From: Henricia sp. BOLD:AAB3569
Lineage: Eukaryota; Echinodermata; Asteroidea; Spinulosida; Echinasteridae
Reading direction: 5' to 3'
Length of the DNA: 64,000 bases
Assembly (NCBI GenBank): GCA_037783545.1
Contig: JBBELK010000482.1
Location: 1,240,001 to 1,304,000 of the forward strand
Shown: positions 11,601 through 53,228 of the stretch, one piece after another
Layout of the letters: each line of letters starts with the position of its first letter
Position numbering within the stretch: the first letter of the stretch is position 1
The notes under the pieces: generated by a model
Told to the model about the DNA's origin: nothing
The model's input: the letters and a program-made list of their open reading frames with translations, nothing else
Database searches by the model: none
Translations under genes and position numbers: made by a program

Positions 11601-14600
11601 ACAGACATATTTAGAGCCCTATAGAGCCTTTGCACGGTGGCCATGACAGGGGGCAGTCACATTGTCACCGTGTGTCATGCATGAGTAGGTGCTTTGTGGT
11701 TCTATTGTTACATCATTTACATAAGAAAACCTGCCCCCTGTCATGGCCGCCGGTGCAGAAGCTCTATTCCTTCCTATTTTGTGTCATAAATCTGGGTTTT
11801 TTTCTTCGTACTCGCATCATGATTCCAAACTGTCCGCCGTGTTTTGCTGCTCACGGTTACTAGGTGACGTCATTACACCGAGCTTTACACCACAGACCCG
11901 CTCGCGAGCTCGGGTAGTGGTGGCTGCCACCGAGGCAGACTCGTGTATCACGTGATGGCTAAAAGAACGCTCCGGTGTAAGTTGGTGTTACATGGTGTAG
12001 GCATCTCGAACGCCCCTATAATCTTTTGGTGAGAAGATTCATACAATGAATGTAGAAACGACTCTCAAGAGTCGGTATTTGTGGTGCTTGACCTGGGTCT
12101 AATTTCATGGAACCCGTTAGCACAACAAATTTGTTTAGCACATAATTTCTTTGCTTTATTTTGCAAAACTGGGTTGCCAGCCAAAATCGTAAGTGATGTG
12201 TATTTACTGATATTTTGCTCCTGTTCCTAAAAATACAATTTAACATACAATTTTGGCTGGTAACACATTTTCGGAGCAAAGAAATTCTGTGCTAAACAAA
12301 TTTTTGTGCTAACAGGTTCCATGAAATTGGGCCCAGGTCTTAATTTTGGCCAGTCACATTTGCCTTTTAAAAAATATATTTTTGTTTTTGCTAAAAAAAA
12401 ATTCCCGGCATCAACTGGATAACCCCTTCAATCACACATGTACATTTGCTGAAAGGGACTTATTTTTCTGTCCAAAATCCTGTGACTGAAGGGGTTTAAA
12501 AAAAACTTTTTTTTCCCTGAAATGCTTATCCAACAACTTTTCTTGCAACCTGTTTCAGGCATAAAGGGTCTGATGTTAGCGGTCATGTTGTCAGCCCTCA
12601 TGAGTTCCCTGACGTCAATCTTTAACAGCGGAAGCACCATCTTTACGATGGACGTTTGGAGGCAGCTCAGACGTTTCCCTAGCGAACAAGAGATGCAAAC
12701 GTTGGACCAGAAAACTAGACGCAAGAAAGAAATGGAACTAATGATCGTAGGAAGGTGAGAGAACCGTAAAGACAGGTTACATGATTGGAAAACTTTTAAA
12801 AACAGGAACAGCATAACATAACTTGATAATAATGCTGATAAATTGCCTTGTAGAAATTTCAGCCACATAGATGCAGTAATACTTCAGAAAACCTGAAAAA
12901 TACACTCATGGTTTTTGTGTTGAGTAAATGTTTAAAAGAAATTGTCTGCATATAATCATTATTAAGCATCATTTGGCAATTTCTCCCACAAAGGTAACCA
13001 TTTTAAACGGGAAAAAATTATGTGGTGTTTGTTACCATTGCTATGAACACTTTTAGTCTGATTTTTTTTTGTCAACTTGCGAAGTAAAATTTTGGGTCAC
13101 TGCAAATGATGTACTGAGCTTTAAACTTAGTTATGTACAATGTAGCATAAAACTTGCAATCGATTGTTGACAACAATTTTTGATGTTTGCCGGCCGTTTC
13201 CCAAACAGCCCTAAAAGTTTAGGAGTTCAGGGAGGCACTTCAGGCAGAGTGGCGCACCCTGCCTCAGTGGCTCTTACAAATGCTGGTGCAGTCAGTTTTG
13301 CCAGAAGGTAGTCATACATTGCTAAACAGAGCTATGAAATTAAGACCCGATATAAATAAAAATTAAATATTTTTCACTTGCAGGGTTTTCGTGCTGGTGT
13401 TGGTCGGTATCAGTATATTGTGGGTACCGGTCGTGCAGTCGTCACAGCAGGGTCAGCTCTTCCAATATATTCAGCAGATATCTGCCTACTTGGCCCCGCC
13501 AATTGCGGCCGTTTATATCTTGGCTATACTGTGGGAACGTATTAATGAACAAGTGGGTATTGTGTCGTAATGACTCGGATTCAAGACTTGAGCCGACCCG
13601 AGTCCTGATTTTTACCGACTTGAATCTCAAATGACTCGACTTGGACTCGGGTCATTGTTGCAAATGACAGGACTCGGACATACATTTCTTTTTTACTCGA
13701 GTCTGCCAAAAATGAAATTGAAATTTTATGCATTTTGTTTTTCATTTTGAGGACTGTATTTCCACACTATAGAAACCCAAGACTAGGCTTTGTTTAAACA
13801 TGAAGCTTTCTTGGCCAGAACAGCTTGAACAAATTTACCATCTTAACTACTTGACTTGACCAACATGCCTGACTCGACTTGACAATCAAAGGCAATTTGA
13901 CTTGACTTGACTTGGAACTCGAAGGCAGTTTGACTTGACTTGGGACTCGAGCCACCTAGAGGTTGTCAGGGGTCCGACTCGGATTTGGACGAAAATTTTT
14001 CTTAAAATACTTCAACCTACATGTATGTCATGAACTCGTTGCTGAGATATGACCTCCAGGAAATGCCTACCCTACCCACATTTTCCCAATCATAGACGTG
14101 CCATTAAAGTTTTTTAAATTTGTGGAGGCCTGTAGCTTAAAAATGCTTGAATATTTTTACCTGAAAATTGATATACACATAGATTGGCATCCAATCTGCA
14201 TGATTCTGTTATCAAAAGTACGGTACCACGTTTCCTTTTAAGATGTCGTTCCCCGAAAACTCATTTTTGATTATCGTGGTAACTTTATTTCATTTTTGGC
14301 TCCCCATGGTGCCCCAAAAAACTATGAAGGAAAAAAGATACCAAACCAAATTTTATACCAAAGATAGATTGGATACAGTATTTTAAGATATGTAAGTTTC
14401 AATCGCTTGGATAGTGACCATCGGGGGAACCACCCCTCAGAAGAGGAGGCTCATTTTGCCATTTGTTTTGCGGACCCACTTTTAAACCTTGACCACGCCG
14501 CCAAAAAGGGTGGAATTGCTTTGTCCTTGATATGAAGCAAACCCATGTGCCTAGTGTGTGTGCATATAAAATATGAAGTCAATCCCACAATCCATGTGGG

Positions 14601-17514
14601 CACCATGGGGAGCCAAAAATGAAAAAAGGTTACCACGATAATCAAAAATGACAGTTTTCGGGGAGCGACATCTTAAAAAAGGAAACGTGGTACCGGTACT
14701 GTACTTTTGATAACAGAATCATGCAGATTGGATGCCAATCTGTGTATATAAATTTTCCGGTAAAAATTCCCAAGCATTGTTGAGCTACAGGCCTCCAAAA
14801 ATGTAAAAAAAATTCAATGGCATGGCTATTATTGGAAAAAAAGTGGGTAGGGTAGGCATTTTTTGGAGGTCATATCTCAGCAATGAGTTGGAGTTGGCCT
14901 CTAAAATGTTGTACATGTTCATGACGTCATAGGTTGAGGTATTTTTAGAAAAAGTTTCGTTCAAATCTGAGTCGGACCGACAAATTTTCTGAAATTTAGG
15001 TGATTTCACACAGAATGACCCGTAAACACAATTTGGTGTTGCATATTTGCACAAGTTGGCGTTGGGTACATAGGTCAAGATTTTTATAACCTCTCCACAG
15101 TACAAAAATTTACACACTACACAAGATTACTGATAAAGATTACATAATTGGAAATTTTTTACAGATGGCGGTATCTCCATGTGTGTTTGAAGATGTGTAT
15201 GATAAAAACCAACCTGTGTATAAGTCAGCTCAGTACCTCATCCATGTTTTGAGAAAACCGTGTCATGCTTTCAAGAAATTGTGTGAAGCCACCGTCCTAT
15301 TTGGGCAGGTTCCCTGACTATACTGCATGTAAAATGAGCCATAATACCATGGTAATCAGGGACCTGATTCTGTTCACATGAGGATGCCCTTATAAAAAGT
15401 GTGCACACACTTATATAAATTAATTTTCAGTTATTTTTATTGTAAAAGATACTCTGCAAAATCATTGCATTGAAGAGTTGAAACTAGCCCGAATGCCTCT
15501 GGCCGTCTGAAGACGGCCAGAGCGGTAAACTGACCCAAGCGGCCGGACTTTTTTAGGTGCATCACATGAGGGTGCGCTACGCGCCCATTGCAATACAACA
15601 CGTCCAGGGCGTTGCCATGTTTTTTTTAAACGTCACTGGAAGAACGATATTTCTGGAAATAACCCTAACATTTCCCCTTTCTGTAGGGTGCCTTTTGGTC
15701 TCTGATGGGCGGTTTAGCAGTCGGCATCATACGCATGGTACTAGACTTTGTCTATGAAAGCCCCGGCTGTGGACAGGTCGATGAGCGCCCTCCAGTGGTG
15801 CGCAAGATTCTATTTCACTATATGTACTTTGCACTGCTACTCTTCGGTCTAACGTGCACTCTAGCGATTTGCATCAGCTATATGACGGATGAAATTCCTC
15901 CGAAATATGTAAGTAGTTGTAACTTCTGTTTTTGTATCGGTGAAAAATATTATGCATAAAATATGTATCTCAATGTTTAGGTGGAAGACACTTGTAAGCT
16001 TCATGCAATGCATAGTTCCGACCTGTCAATCAAGCCGAACCCGCGACCAATCACAACAGAGCTAGCAGACGGCGCCCACATAGGTCAAAGTGATGCAATC
16101 ATCACACAATCACGCGATTTTCTGCCCATACAGTTTGTATGTTGTACGCGCCAGTGACCGGGTGAATTTTGGTTTTAATGTCGGGCGATTCGCTGTTCAA
16201 AGGTAGGAAAGCGCATTTTTATGAAATATATGTCATCCCTGCATTACTAGCCCTTCGCTCAGTGTGTGCTACGGTAACTGTCGACCCCAAAACATAAATA
16301 CTTTTGAGTTTTCTCCAATGAATCTGTGCTTTCCATGCAGAGTCCCGTTGCTTTGTACGTTAATGTCGCCATTTTTTTGCGATGGCTTGTGAGCACATAG
16401 CAACAATATCTAAGAGGCGGGGTTAACTGGGCAATCTCGGAACTATGCATTAAACTCACAGGCTGGGAACTAAAGTTTATAAACACATTAAATTAAATTT
16501 GAATTAAATGTCTGCAGAAATGTTTTTACTATTCATTCAAGACAAAAACCATGCATGGATTTTTCAGGTGTTCTGAAAGATTACTGCATCTATGTGGCTG
16601 AAAATTCTACAAGGCAGTTTATCAACATTATTCTTTGGTTATGTAATGCTGCTGTTTTTTAACAAGTTTTCCTATCATGTAATCTGTCTTTAAAATCTCT
16701 TAACCTTTCAGTTGTATCGTTTAACCTACTTCACGCGCTTCAACACCAAAGAACGCAAGGACATCAAGTATTTCCACAAGCGCAAAGCGCCCTCGGCGTC
16801 CAAGAAAAAGTATGATATTGACAATATTGCAATGGACAATCAATTCATCATTGATGAAAAGGAACAAGAAGAGGAAATAGAAGGACATTTTATAGAGCCT
16901 CCAACTGAAGTGCGCATTACTAGAGCAGGTGAGTGGTTTTCACGTTTTGTCAATTATTTTCCGTGAATACAGAAAACGGACAGAATTTACAGTATCTGAC
17001 CCTTGAATCAAGTATTTTAAAAGTTTGTTGCAGATATCCGTTTAGCATTTTTCTAAATGGATAGTTATATTTCGGTCATTTAAATATTTAAACGATCCCA
17101 ACGTTAGACTATATATATATACATATTAAAACTTAAACGTGCGCCAACGCTAAAATGCGCGCTTGCGCTAATGCTAAAACGCGCACCAACGCTAAAAAGA
17201 ACACCAATGCTAAAACACACGCCAATGCGCGCTAATGTTAACTTAATTTAAAAGTTCCTAATATTTCCTTCCTATGGACAGAATCGGCACTGAGCGATTT
17301 TGTCAAGCATTCCATTTTTCGTCGATTCTACGATTGGTTCTGCGGGTTTTCTACCAATGACCCCGAGGTGGAGATGACTGATAAACAAAGACGTACCAAG
17401 GAACGCAAACTCATGGACAAACTTCATCAGACAAAATACGAAAAGATTATCCTTAATTTCTTCTTGGTCGTTGTGTTGGCTATAGCCGTTTTCATGTACA
17501 GCTACTGGGCCTGA
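5673..17514 (+). CDS. SLC5A11-like: SLC5-family sodium/solute cotransporter (myo-inositol/glucose type), complete, 14 exons
   Basis: This is a plasma-membrane Na+-coupled importer of myo-inositol or sugars with the LeuT-like fold of about 14 helices. Coding exons: 5673-5759, 6305-6376, 6884-6988, 7456-7620, 7962-8067, 8456-8536, 9462-9673, 10530-10665, 11189-11296, 12559-12754, 13384-13552, 15687-15908, 16712-16928, 17282-17514. They join to 2109 nt, 702 aa. The ATG has an AAAATGG context. Visible family motifs: [19 protein letters not shown] (residues 61-79), [10 protein letters not shown] in helix 5, [12 protein letters not shown] (270-281), [12 protein letters not shown] (370-381, Na2-site serines), and [14 protein letters not shown], whose Gln453 aligns with human SGLT1 Gln457. 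The extracellular Cys-rich loop [15 protein letters not shown], the wording [11 protein letters not shown] and the late FYDWFCGF favour SMIT (SLC5A11/SLC5A3) over glucose SGLTs. The last exon ends in a final membrane helix. The exact substrate is not decided by sequence. Introns carry many repeats but no disabling change was seen. Confidence 0.96.
5890..5972. repeat. Inverted repeat in SLC5 intron 1
   Basis: Two 30-bp arms (TTGGTTCCCAATCCTATC and its near complement) flank an 18-bp loop. It could be a small MITE remnant. Confidence 0.75.
7343..7400. repeat. Poly-G tract in SLC5 intron 3
   Basis: A strongly G-rich run, including about 15 consecutive G, ends 55 bp before the exon 4 acceptor. 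Prone to assembly and sequencing error; could form a G-quadruplex. Confidence 0.9.
8114..8385 (-). mobile_element. Composite SINE (type C) with internal tRNA-like unit, copy 1
   Basis: On the minus strand it has a leader (CTGGGAGGGGTGG, AAGGGTTTATCCCTCT), then a tRNA-like unit at about 8263-8188. That unit has a paired 7-bp acceptor stem and a paired anticodon stem (TCTGC/GCAGA) but a loop, AAGTTAA, that lacks U33. A body with CACTGCATCCAGATTTCC follows. The same order occurs at 28900-29165. A body-only copy is at 57947-58013. Confidence 0.85.
8570..9159 (-). mobile_element. 590-bp TIR element (GGGTCATTCCATGAAG family) with 4-bp target duplication
   Basis: The ends are inverted repeats of GGGTCATTCCATGAAGTT. 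AGTT flanks the element on both sides (8566-8569, 9160-9163). An almost identical copy in the other orientation is at 44005-44599. Inserted in SLC5 intron 6. Confidence 0.92.
9725..10240 (+). repeat. tRNA-like tandem array a (about 6 units)
   Basis: Units of about 76 bp each carry the A-box TAGCTCAGCTGGTAGAGC. They lie in SLC5 intron 7, starting 52 bp after exon 7. Only the last two units keep a B box (GGTTCGAATCC at about 10090; GGTTCAAACCC at about 10209) and the last ends in ATAAGGCCCT. The left border has ATAGGGAAAACCC, as in the single-copy element at 33999-34140. Confidence 0.9.
10348..10488. mobile_element. MITE with GGCGGCCATGACAGGGG ends, copy 1
   Basis: The inverted ends are CACCGGCGGCCATGACAGGG and its complement. 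Related copies are at 11620-11765 and 50932-51075; all are about 140-146 bp with no coding content. This copy lies 41 bp before SLC5 exon 8. Confidence 0.85.
10680..10820 (-). mobile_element. Single-copy tRNA-core TIR element
   Basis: It is bounded by GAGAGAAAAATCG and an inverted ACTTTTCTCTC. On the minus strand the interior reads GGGAAAACCTGAGGGAGTAT, then the A-box TAGCTCAGCTGGTAGACC, ending near AATAAGGCCC. It is the unexpanded form of the units in the arrays at 9725, 42025 and 60107. Confidence 0.85.
11395..12017. mobile_element. 620-bp TIR element containing a nested MITE
   Basis: Ends are AGGCGTTCGAGATGCTTACA and the inverted GTAGGCATCTCGAACGCC. A copy of the GGCGGCCATGACAGGGG MITE (11620-11765) sits inside it. 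Located in SLC5 intron 9; no protein motif seen. Confidence 0.85.
12093..12336. mobile_element. Foldback MITE with AATTTCATGGAACC ends
   Basis: Ends CTGGGTCTAATTTCATGG and CCATGAAATTGGGCCCAG are inverted, with inner arms TTTAGCACA/TGTGCTAAA. A related, more diverged element is at 39703-40092. Confidence 0.8.
12779..13125. mobile_element. Dispersed element of the TTACATGATTGGAAAAC type
   Basis: It shares AAAACCTGAAAAATNCA, TTTGTTACCATTGCTAT and GGGTCANTGCAAATGAT with 25490-25850, 9170-9440, 16500-16700, 37383-37754 and 62203-63023. Better copies show inverted ends (TAAAGGCCCATTGTATCA). It is one of the commonest repeats in the window. Confidence 0.75.
13564..13972. repeat. Degenerate GACTCG/CTTGACTTG-rich region
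   Basis: Variants of GACTCG, ACTTGACTTG and GGACTCGAG recur throughout this part of SLC5 intron 11 without a fixed period. Related words occur at about 10965-11030 and 24810-24855. Likely a decayed simple-repeat element. Confidence 0.7.
13973..14985. mobile_element. 1-kb foldback element in SLC5 intron 11
   Basis: The left arm (13973-14310) begins GTCCGACTCGGATTTGGACG. The right arm (14590-14985) ends with its complement, AAATCTGAGTCGGAC. Arms are about 80-90 percent alike by eye over more than 300 bp, with a unique spacer of about 280 bp. No transposase motif seen. Confidence 0.88.
16007..16451 (+). mobile_element. 445-bp MITE with TGCATAGTTCCGA ends, copy 1
   Basis: Inverted ends TGCATAGTTCCGA and TCGGAACTATGCA. 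Other copies are at 21962-22384, 28420-28861 and 59277-59720. It lies in SLC5 intron 12. Its short conserved reading frame is disrupted here by a 1-base shift. Confidence 0.93.
17137..17239 (+). repeat. Minisatellite in the last SLC5 intron
   Basis: About six units of a 17-bp motif (GCGCCAACGCTAAAA and variants) end 43 bp before the last exon. Confidence 0.85.
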
Positions 17515-20500
17515 AGAACTACACTGTAGTTAGCATAATATGTAATCAGTGATTTGCATGATATTTCTTGTATTTCGATCATTACGATCAATATGTAACT
17601 GATCTGGCGAAATCATGATAATAATAATGTCTACCTCTTTTACAGCACAATTCAGACAGTCCCAATGCACTTTTATATTTTCATGTATAAGAAATAAGTA
17701 GTTGAGGACAGCCAATTTTTATACTGAAGATTCCTTAGTTATTTGTGCAGCTTCCATGCATACGTACCAAATATTAATTTTCTGTAAAGTTCTGTTATTA
17801 GTCATTTCCTTTATTTGGCAAGTGTACATGTATCTCTAGTTTATATTCAATTTATACAGCCCTCTGTTGGCAATATTTTTTTATCCGATACATGCATAAT
17901 ACATCTTTCAAAGAGCATAGTTTGACTATTTCCAACTGAACGCAGTCTAGTCAATGATGGTTAGTCGTGTCTGGTCGACCATTTGGAACCAACCCACAGG
18001 GTATGGTCACGCTGGTCACTGGTACCCATCAGGCATTGAGTTGATGTAGCGTTTTGCATGGAACCAGTTTAGGCGTTCACTCTTGGACATGAGTGTGCCT
18101 GTGTGTTGCCAGGATGACGTTTGACCAGAGGTTAACTCTGGTCGTGAATCAAACTTCCTTAACGCAACACACAAATGTTTAAGTGTGAACGCCTTCGGTT
18201 AGTCAATTGACAGGCTGGTTCCGTGCAAAATGCTGCATGTTTATTAATGCAATATGTACGCCGGTATTTGGTATTTCCCTATACCTTCACCGTTGAAGGT
18301 ATTGTTGGTATGCATACGTATTGCGCTATTGAACACGCCCCTGGTCGGTACCAGTGAGCAGTGCAACCGTGCCCCGTGGGCTGGTTTAAAACAGTCGAGC
18401 AGACACAACTAACCATCATTGACTATACTGTGTTCGGTTTAAAATAGTCGAACTATAGTTAACTATAGTTGTCAACAGAACTTATTTAAAGTTCTTAATT
18501 CGATTCCTTTACTTTACCAGCAGTAATGAACTTTATTAAATAGTAGCTATCCATGCACTTATCTGCAGATTTTTACACAAAACCTCCAGTATAGACCGTA
18601 TCGAAAATCCGCCGTTTCGTGGGGCAGTTTCTTTGTTCCTTGAGGACATGCATGGTTGCACATATGTGACCTGCTCCAGCAAAACCCAACACTTGTGATG
18701 AAAATTCAAAATTTAAGTTTTGGTATCAGCTTAGTGTGCATACAAAAAGGTATCTTTTAAAACATGTTTGAGGAAATTCTGATAATTTTTTGCGAAGTTA
18801 TGACCAATTAAAGTATGACAGATCAGATAAAGTGAAAAGGAGCTATTGGTATTTAAAGTTTGACAAACTAGTTGATTATTTAATTTATTTTCAATAATAT
18901 GACATTATGAGGAATTTTGAGACAGTTCAAACAACAAAACAAATCTTGAATGTATCCCGATGTTGATTCTATCAAATTTTCGAGTTGGTCCCAGAGGCCA
19001 TTTTTTAAGGTTCTGGGCCCATATCACGTAACGGGAAATGCCGAGAAGCGTCGGGTTTTGCCAGAGTCGGTCACATATTGTGCTTCCATTGTTGAACGGT
19101 TTAAGTAACAAAAGGTGCCCCACGAAATGGCGGCTATTCGATACGGTCTATATATAGTATACATTGTAACTGAATTATCTGTACTAATTTGGTTTACTGG
19201 AAAATAATGTTCAAGTAAAAATACTAACATTATTACTTCTCATAATTACGCATTTCCTCCGACTGTCGAGTTTCATGAGTGATTTTCAGACAGTGTGCAT
19301 AGAAAAGAAAATAGCGCTCTTGGAACATTTTAGGCTAATTTTAGGTTAATACATGTATGAAACTCTTTGCTATTTTTAAAAGCATGATCTTCAGCATGCT
19401 CAAAAAAGTATAAATTAAGGAAATGGTGATTAATGATATATTTCAAAAATTACAGATAAATAGCAGTGCTCGGGGCAAATTTTCCTGGTACAAATAAATG
19501 TAAACATAGAAACTGATAATTTTGAAAGGTGCCATTTTGGATAGATTGGTTCCCGATCCCTATAGATTGGTTCGCTTATAGCGAAAATATAGGGATCGGT
19601 AAAGGGCAGCCATGACGGGCAGAATTCTGCCCGTCACGTGGTTATTATTATTTTAATTTTTTTAGTAAGTGCGCAGATTTTGCATCGACATTGTAACTTG
19701 GCCGTGCGTGTCGAACATATCCAATTATGTAAATAAAGTACATTGCCTAAAGCAAAGGGCTTGGCCAATTTTTAAATATAAAAAACACAATGCGCACGCG
19801 CAAAGACGACCAATTACAGATCAAGATGAAGCGCTCTTTACCTGTCCTTATATTCTCCTGTGTGGAATATGTGGACGGGAACCAGTCTACATTTTGGACA
19901 GCAAAAATTCATGCTAGCAACACTGATTAATTTTTTCCTTTTTCACTCCTGACATTTTTGGTCATCGCAAATGATAAAATGGGCCATTGAATACAAAGAC
20001 AACTTCCATAACACTAGTCCAGGTAAGGAGTGTGTCCAGATCACATTTTTGACACCCCATTTTTTTTCCATGGGTGTTGAGATTTTGATACCATATATTT
20101 GTCAAATTACCATTCTGAAATTTTGCGCTGTCAATCCGTATATTTTCAAGGATATCGTCAAAAAACCACTGAAGCAAACTAATTTATCCAGTTACATAAA
20201 ACAGTGCAGTGATTACACCAACCTTTTTGCTTCCACATCCAAATTGGAGATTGTAAATTTTCTGTTTTCTTCCTATGGATAGTATTTTGGGGAGGCATTT
20301 TATATTGTTAGGTTAAAATAAAACCCATTTTCTGGAAAAATCTTAACACGCTCCTTACTGGCCGAGTATACAATGACCACGCTGGTTACCGATAGGACTG
20401 CCTTATCAACTCAAGGCCGAGTTCCGCGAGGAACCACTGAAAAACGAAGCTTCACGTTCAGCTACATTTTAGCGCAGAGTTGATATAAACATGTTCTTTG

Positions 20501-20551
20501 GCCGGCTTGCAACGACAGGAAAAATTGGAAAAAGCCCACCTGTGAATCGCT
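17515..20551. other. Intergenic region between convergent SLC5 and TBC1D15 3' ends
   Basis: It holds the 3' untranslated regions of both genes, whose ends cannot be placed. It includes the 18590-19152 element, a perfect 22-bp palindrome centred on GAATTC (19614-19635) and the 20010-20270 repeat. A region at 18040-18250 repeats locally in inverted form (TGTGTTGCCAGGATGACG area). No further gene recognised. Confidence 0.7.
18590..19152. mobile_element. Longer copy of the CCGTATCGAATAGCC MITE
   Basis: Ends AGACCGTATCGAAAATCC and GGCTATTCGATACGGTCT are inverted. Compared with the 147-bp copy at 40724-40870, it carries about 360 bp of extra internal sequence (18665-19025). Confidence 0.8.
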
Positions 20552-50132
<29,581 letters not shown>

Positions 50133-50931
50133 CTTTTGGGCCTGATAAATACCTTTATTTCTGACTTAATAATACGAAATCTTGCATGTTGCGATGAGTC
50201 ACTGGTTTGTTTTGGTACATTACACGTCTAACTGTGCGTAGTCTTGATTCAAGACATCACAGAACGTTTGTGTAAGGAGCGTGTATAATTTGTACGCGTA
50301 AATAACGTCCGCTACTCGCTGCCTCCCATTAACGGCTGAACTACGACTAGCACCAGTTGTATTAGACTGGCTCGAAGTCCACGTAAGATTCGAGGCCCCA
50401 AATCGCAACCTTCCCACCAAGGGCTCGGACAGGATTCGAACCCGGGTCCATGAAGTGGGAGGCCATGTTTTTTTTCAATCTTCAAGAAACGGATATTGAC
50501 ATGCTTTTTTATGTTTTTGACTTGAAAGAAAAGTTCAGCTGTACTACCACTGGAGAAAAATGACAATTTCATTCAAAAATTCGAGGCCTTGGTTCAAATC
50601 CCGACTCAGCAAAATTTCTTTGTCCAATTTAAATGAATACAGACACATGACCATAAAGAATTTAGTTCAAAAACGATCTAGCAATGTTATTTTGGCCATA
50701 TACTACCTTAAAATTCAGTACAAAACACACGTACATGGATTGTTTAATTTAGTTTTCCAGTTTTAATCATGTTCACTTCAATCCCAATATCACAAACATA
50801 TTGTGCTGCTTAATTTACCACAAAATTAAATGATTAATTAACTGCAGAGTCTTTGTGGGTAAATGAGATTTAAAACTATTTTGTGCAGAGCCTTAGACTG
50901 AGCACAATTTGTGACAGAAAATTCTCTCTCT

Positions 50932-51075
50932 ATATAGACCCTTTGCACGAGCGGCCATGACAGGGGACAGTCACAGTGTTACCTTGTGTCATGCACGAGT
51001 AGGCACTTCGTGGATCTATTGTCACATCATTTAAATATGAAAACCTTCCCCCTGTCATGGCCACTGGTGCAATGA
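50932..51075. mobile_element. GGCGGCCATGACAGGGG MITE, copy 3
   Basis: Ends TTGCACGAGCGGCCATGACA and TGTCATGGCCACTGGTGCAA are inverted. Same interior (GTCATGCANGAGTAGG) as 11620-11765. Confidence 0.88.
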
Positions 51076-51115
51076 GTTTACATAGCAGTCATATCTCAGA
51101 GAACAAGAACTTTGC

Positions 51116-51722
51116 TAGTACTTGTACTACGTGCCAAAAAAACCTGTCCTACTTTTAATCTTGAATAACCTTGTCATTTTCCAACGGATTTAAACCAAAA
51201 TTTAACATCATGTAAACAAGGCCCGACAAATTTAACTGAGCGAGTTTTATCAGTTTTGTCCAAGAGGGTGAGATTAAATAGCCATACGAAAAAAAAACTA
51301 AATTTAAGAATTTGCCACTTTCGACTTGGCATCCGCAATTTTCAAGTAAACTGACTATGTCCAAGGTCCCTTTGCACCTCCTGATCAAATGCTCGAAGCG
51401 ATCGAGACGGTTTGCAATAACATTCGGAGTAATCCGGCCTTTCTTCATAAGCTTTCGGCTGCAGCACACATTCCACCACCGTCTCCAGCGATGTACTGAC
51501 ATTGAAGGAGGCGAAGTCGAAAGTGGCGAATTCTGAAATTTACTTTTTTTCCGTATGGCTATTAAATCTCACCCTTTTGGACAAAACTGATGAAACCCAC
51601 TCAGTTAAATTTGTCAGGCCTTGTTTACATGATGTAAAATTTTGGTTTAAATCCATTGGAAAAGGACAAGGTTATTCAAGATTAAAAGTAGGACATGTTT
51701 TTTTGACACGTAGTACAAATGT
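51116..51722. mobile_element. 600-bp foldback with a coding-like loop
   Basis: Arms 51116-51330 and 51510-51722 are inverted copies. The loop encodes, on the minus strand from a true ATG at 51502, MSVHRWRRWWNVCCSRKLMK followed by about 40 more open codons before the frame enters the arm. I do not recognise the peptide. Confidence 0.85.
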
Positions 51723-53228
51723 AAAGGAAAAAACAACTCCAACTTAAATGACATTGCCAAAAATATATAAACGTATATTTTTCTTTCTTTATTATGAGAA
51801 GTTCTATATCGAATTATACCCAGCACGATATGTGGCAAAGGGACTCCCCCTGACGCCCCTGTCCTCAACACACTGTTCCCTTTTGTTAACGCACCAACTC
51901 CCCCTAAAAACTAAAAGGAATTCCTTGGAAATTCCTGTTCGAGACACAACGGGGGAACAATGGTAGGGGATACCCTCTGCCACATATCGTGCTGCATATG
52001 TATAGAATAGCTGCCATCTTGTCCGTAAGTGAGGACATGCATGGTTGCACATTTTGTGCAACTAAAGTTGTCCTACAACATGGCAGCTATTTGAAACGGT
52101 CTATTAGACACAATCCAACTGACAATTAGGTGCTCAAAGCACTCACATATTACCCCTGGTCATTGTGCTCAATTATTTCATTCCATTAAACCTTCTCAAC
52201 TCACTCTGGGGAGCATGCCCTAGCTGCCTGTTAGGCACTCATGAGCTAATCAATGACCCCGTTCTCACCAGAGACGAAGATTCAACAAATCTTCGTCGAA
52301 CGAAGCGATTTCTCTAGTGAGAATAGGGTAAAACACACAACACCTTGCAGGTACCCATTTACTCCTGGGTGGAGAGGCAATTTATGGCAAAATACCTTGC
52401 CCAAGAGCACATGCACCAGACACTACAAAAAAGTTAACTTTTTTGACATAGGCGAAGGAGACGGGGGGCAAGGGGCTGGTTTCCCCACTTTCAAAAGTGG
52501 TGGGGGGTGCAAAGATGTCAATTTTGTTGCCTCCCACATATATATGATGTAATTCATATATGATGTAATTCATATTTTGTCGGCAAAATCATGGTACTGT
52601 CGGCAAAAATAAACAAGTTAATGAAACTAATAACACCGCTGATAAAACGCCACGGCAATTGCAATGCTATCACATTATATTCCATGTATGTCCATACAAG
52701 CTGTTGCGTGGATGCGCTCATCCGCTCGACAAGCCAAGCGAAGCACCCCACCCAACCCCACCCCACACCCCCACTTTTTAAGAGCTTGCTATGCCCATGT
52801 AAAACTAGCAATCAAAACCTTTGTTACTTTGTTAATCTCGAAATTCACTTATATTATAGCAATTTCTTTTTGAAATTATACCAGGATAGCAGTAATTTGA
52901 TGTACAAATATATCCATAAAAAATAACTGTGTACATAATCAAAATTCTACCTTTTAAAAATAATTTTGTATTTCAGCAATTAACTGTCATTAACCATTCT
53001 TTTTGGGTTAAAAATAAGGCCCAAAAAAAGAAAAGAACTATGTTTTGCGTAATTTAAAGTCTCCCAAAATGATGCAGTGACGCGACTTTGTTTTCGCCTT
53101 TCTTTTTTGGTAAGTGGATTCCAAGCAATAAAGTCATATTTTTAATCGAAACACTACAAAAATAAATAAATAAATAAAACCTTTGACGCGCAGGGTTTAA
53201 AGTGACGTGCACTTGCTAACAATATCTT

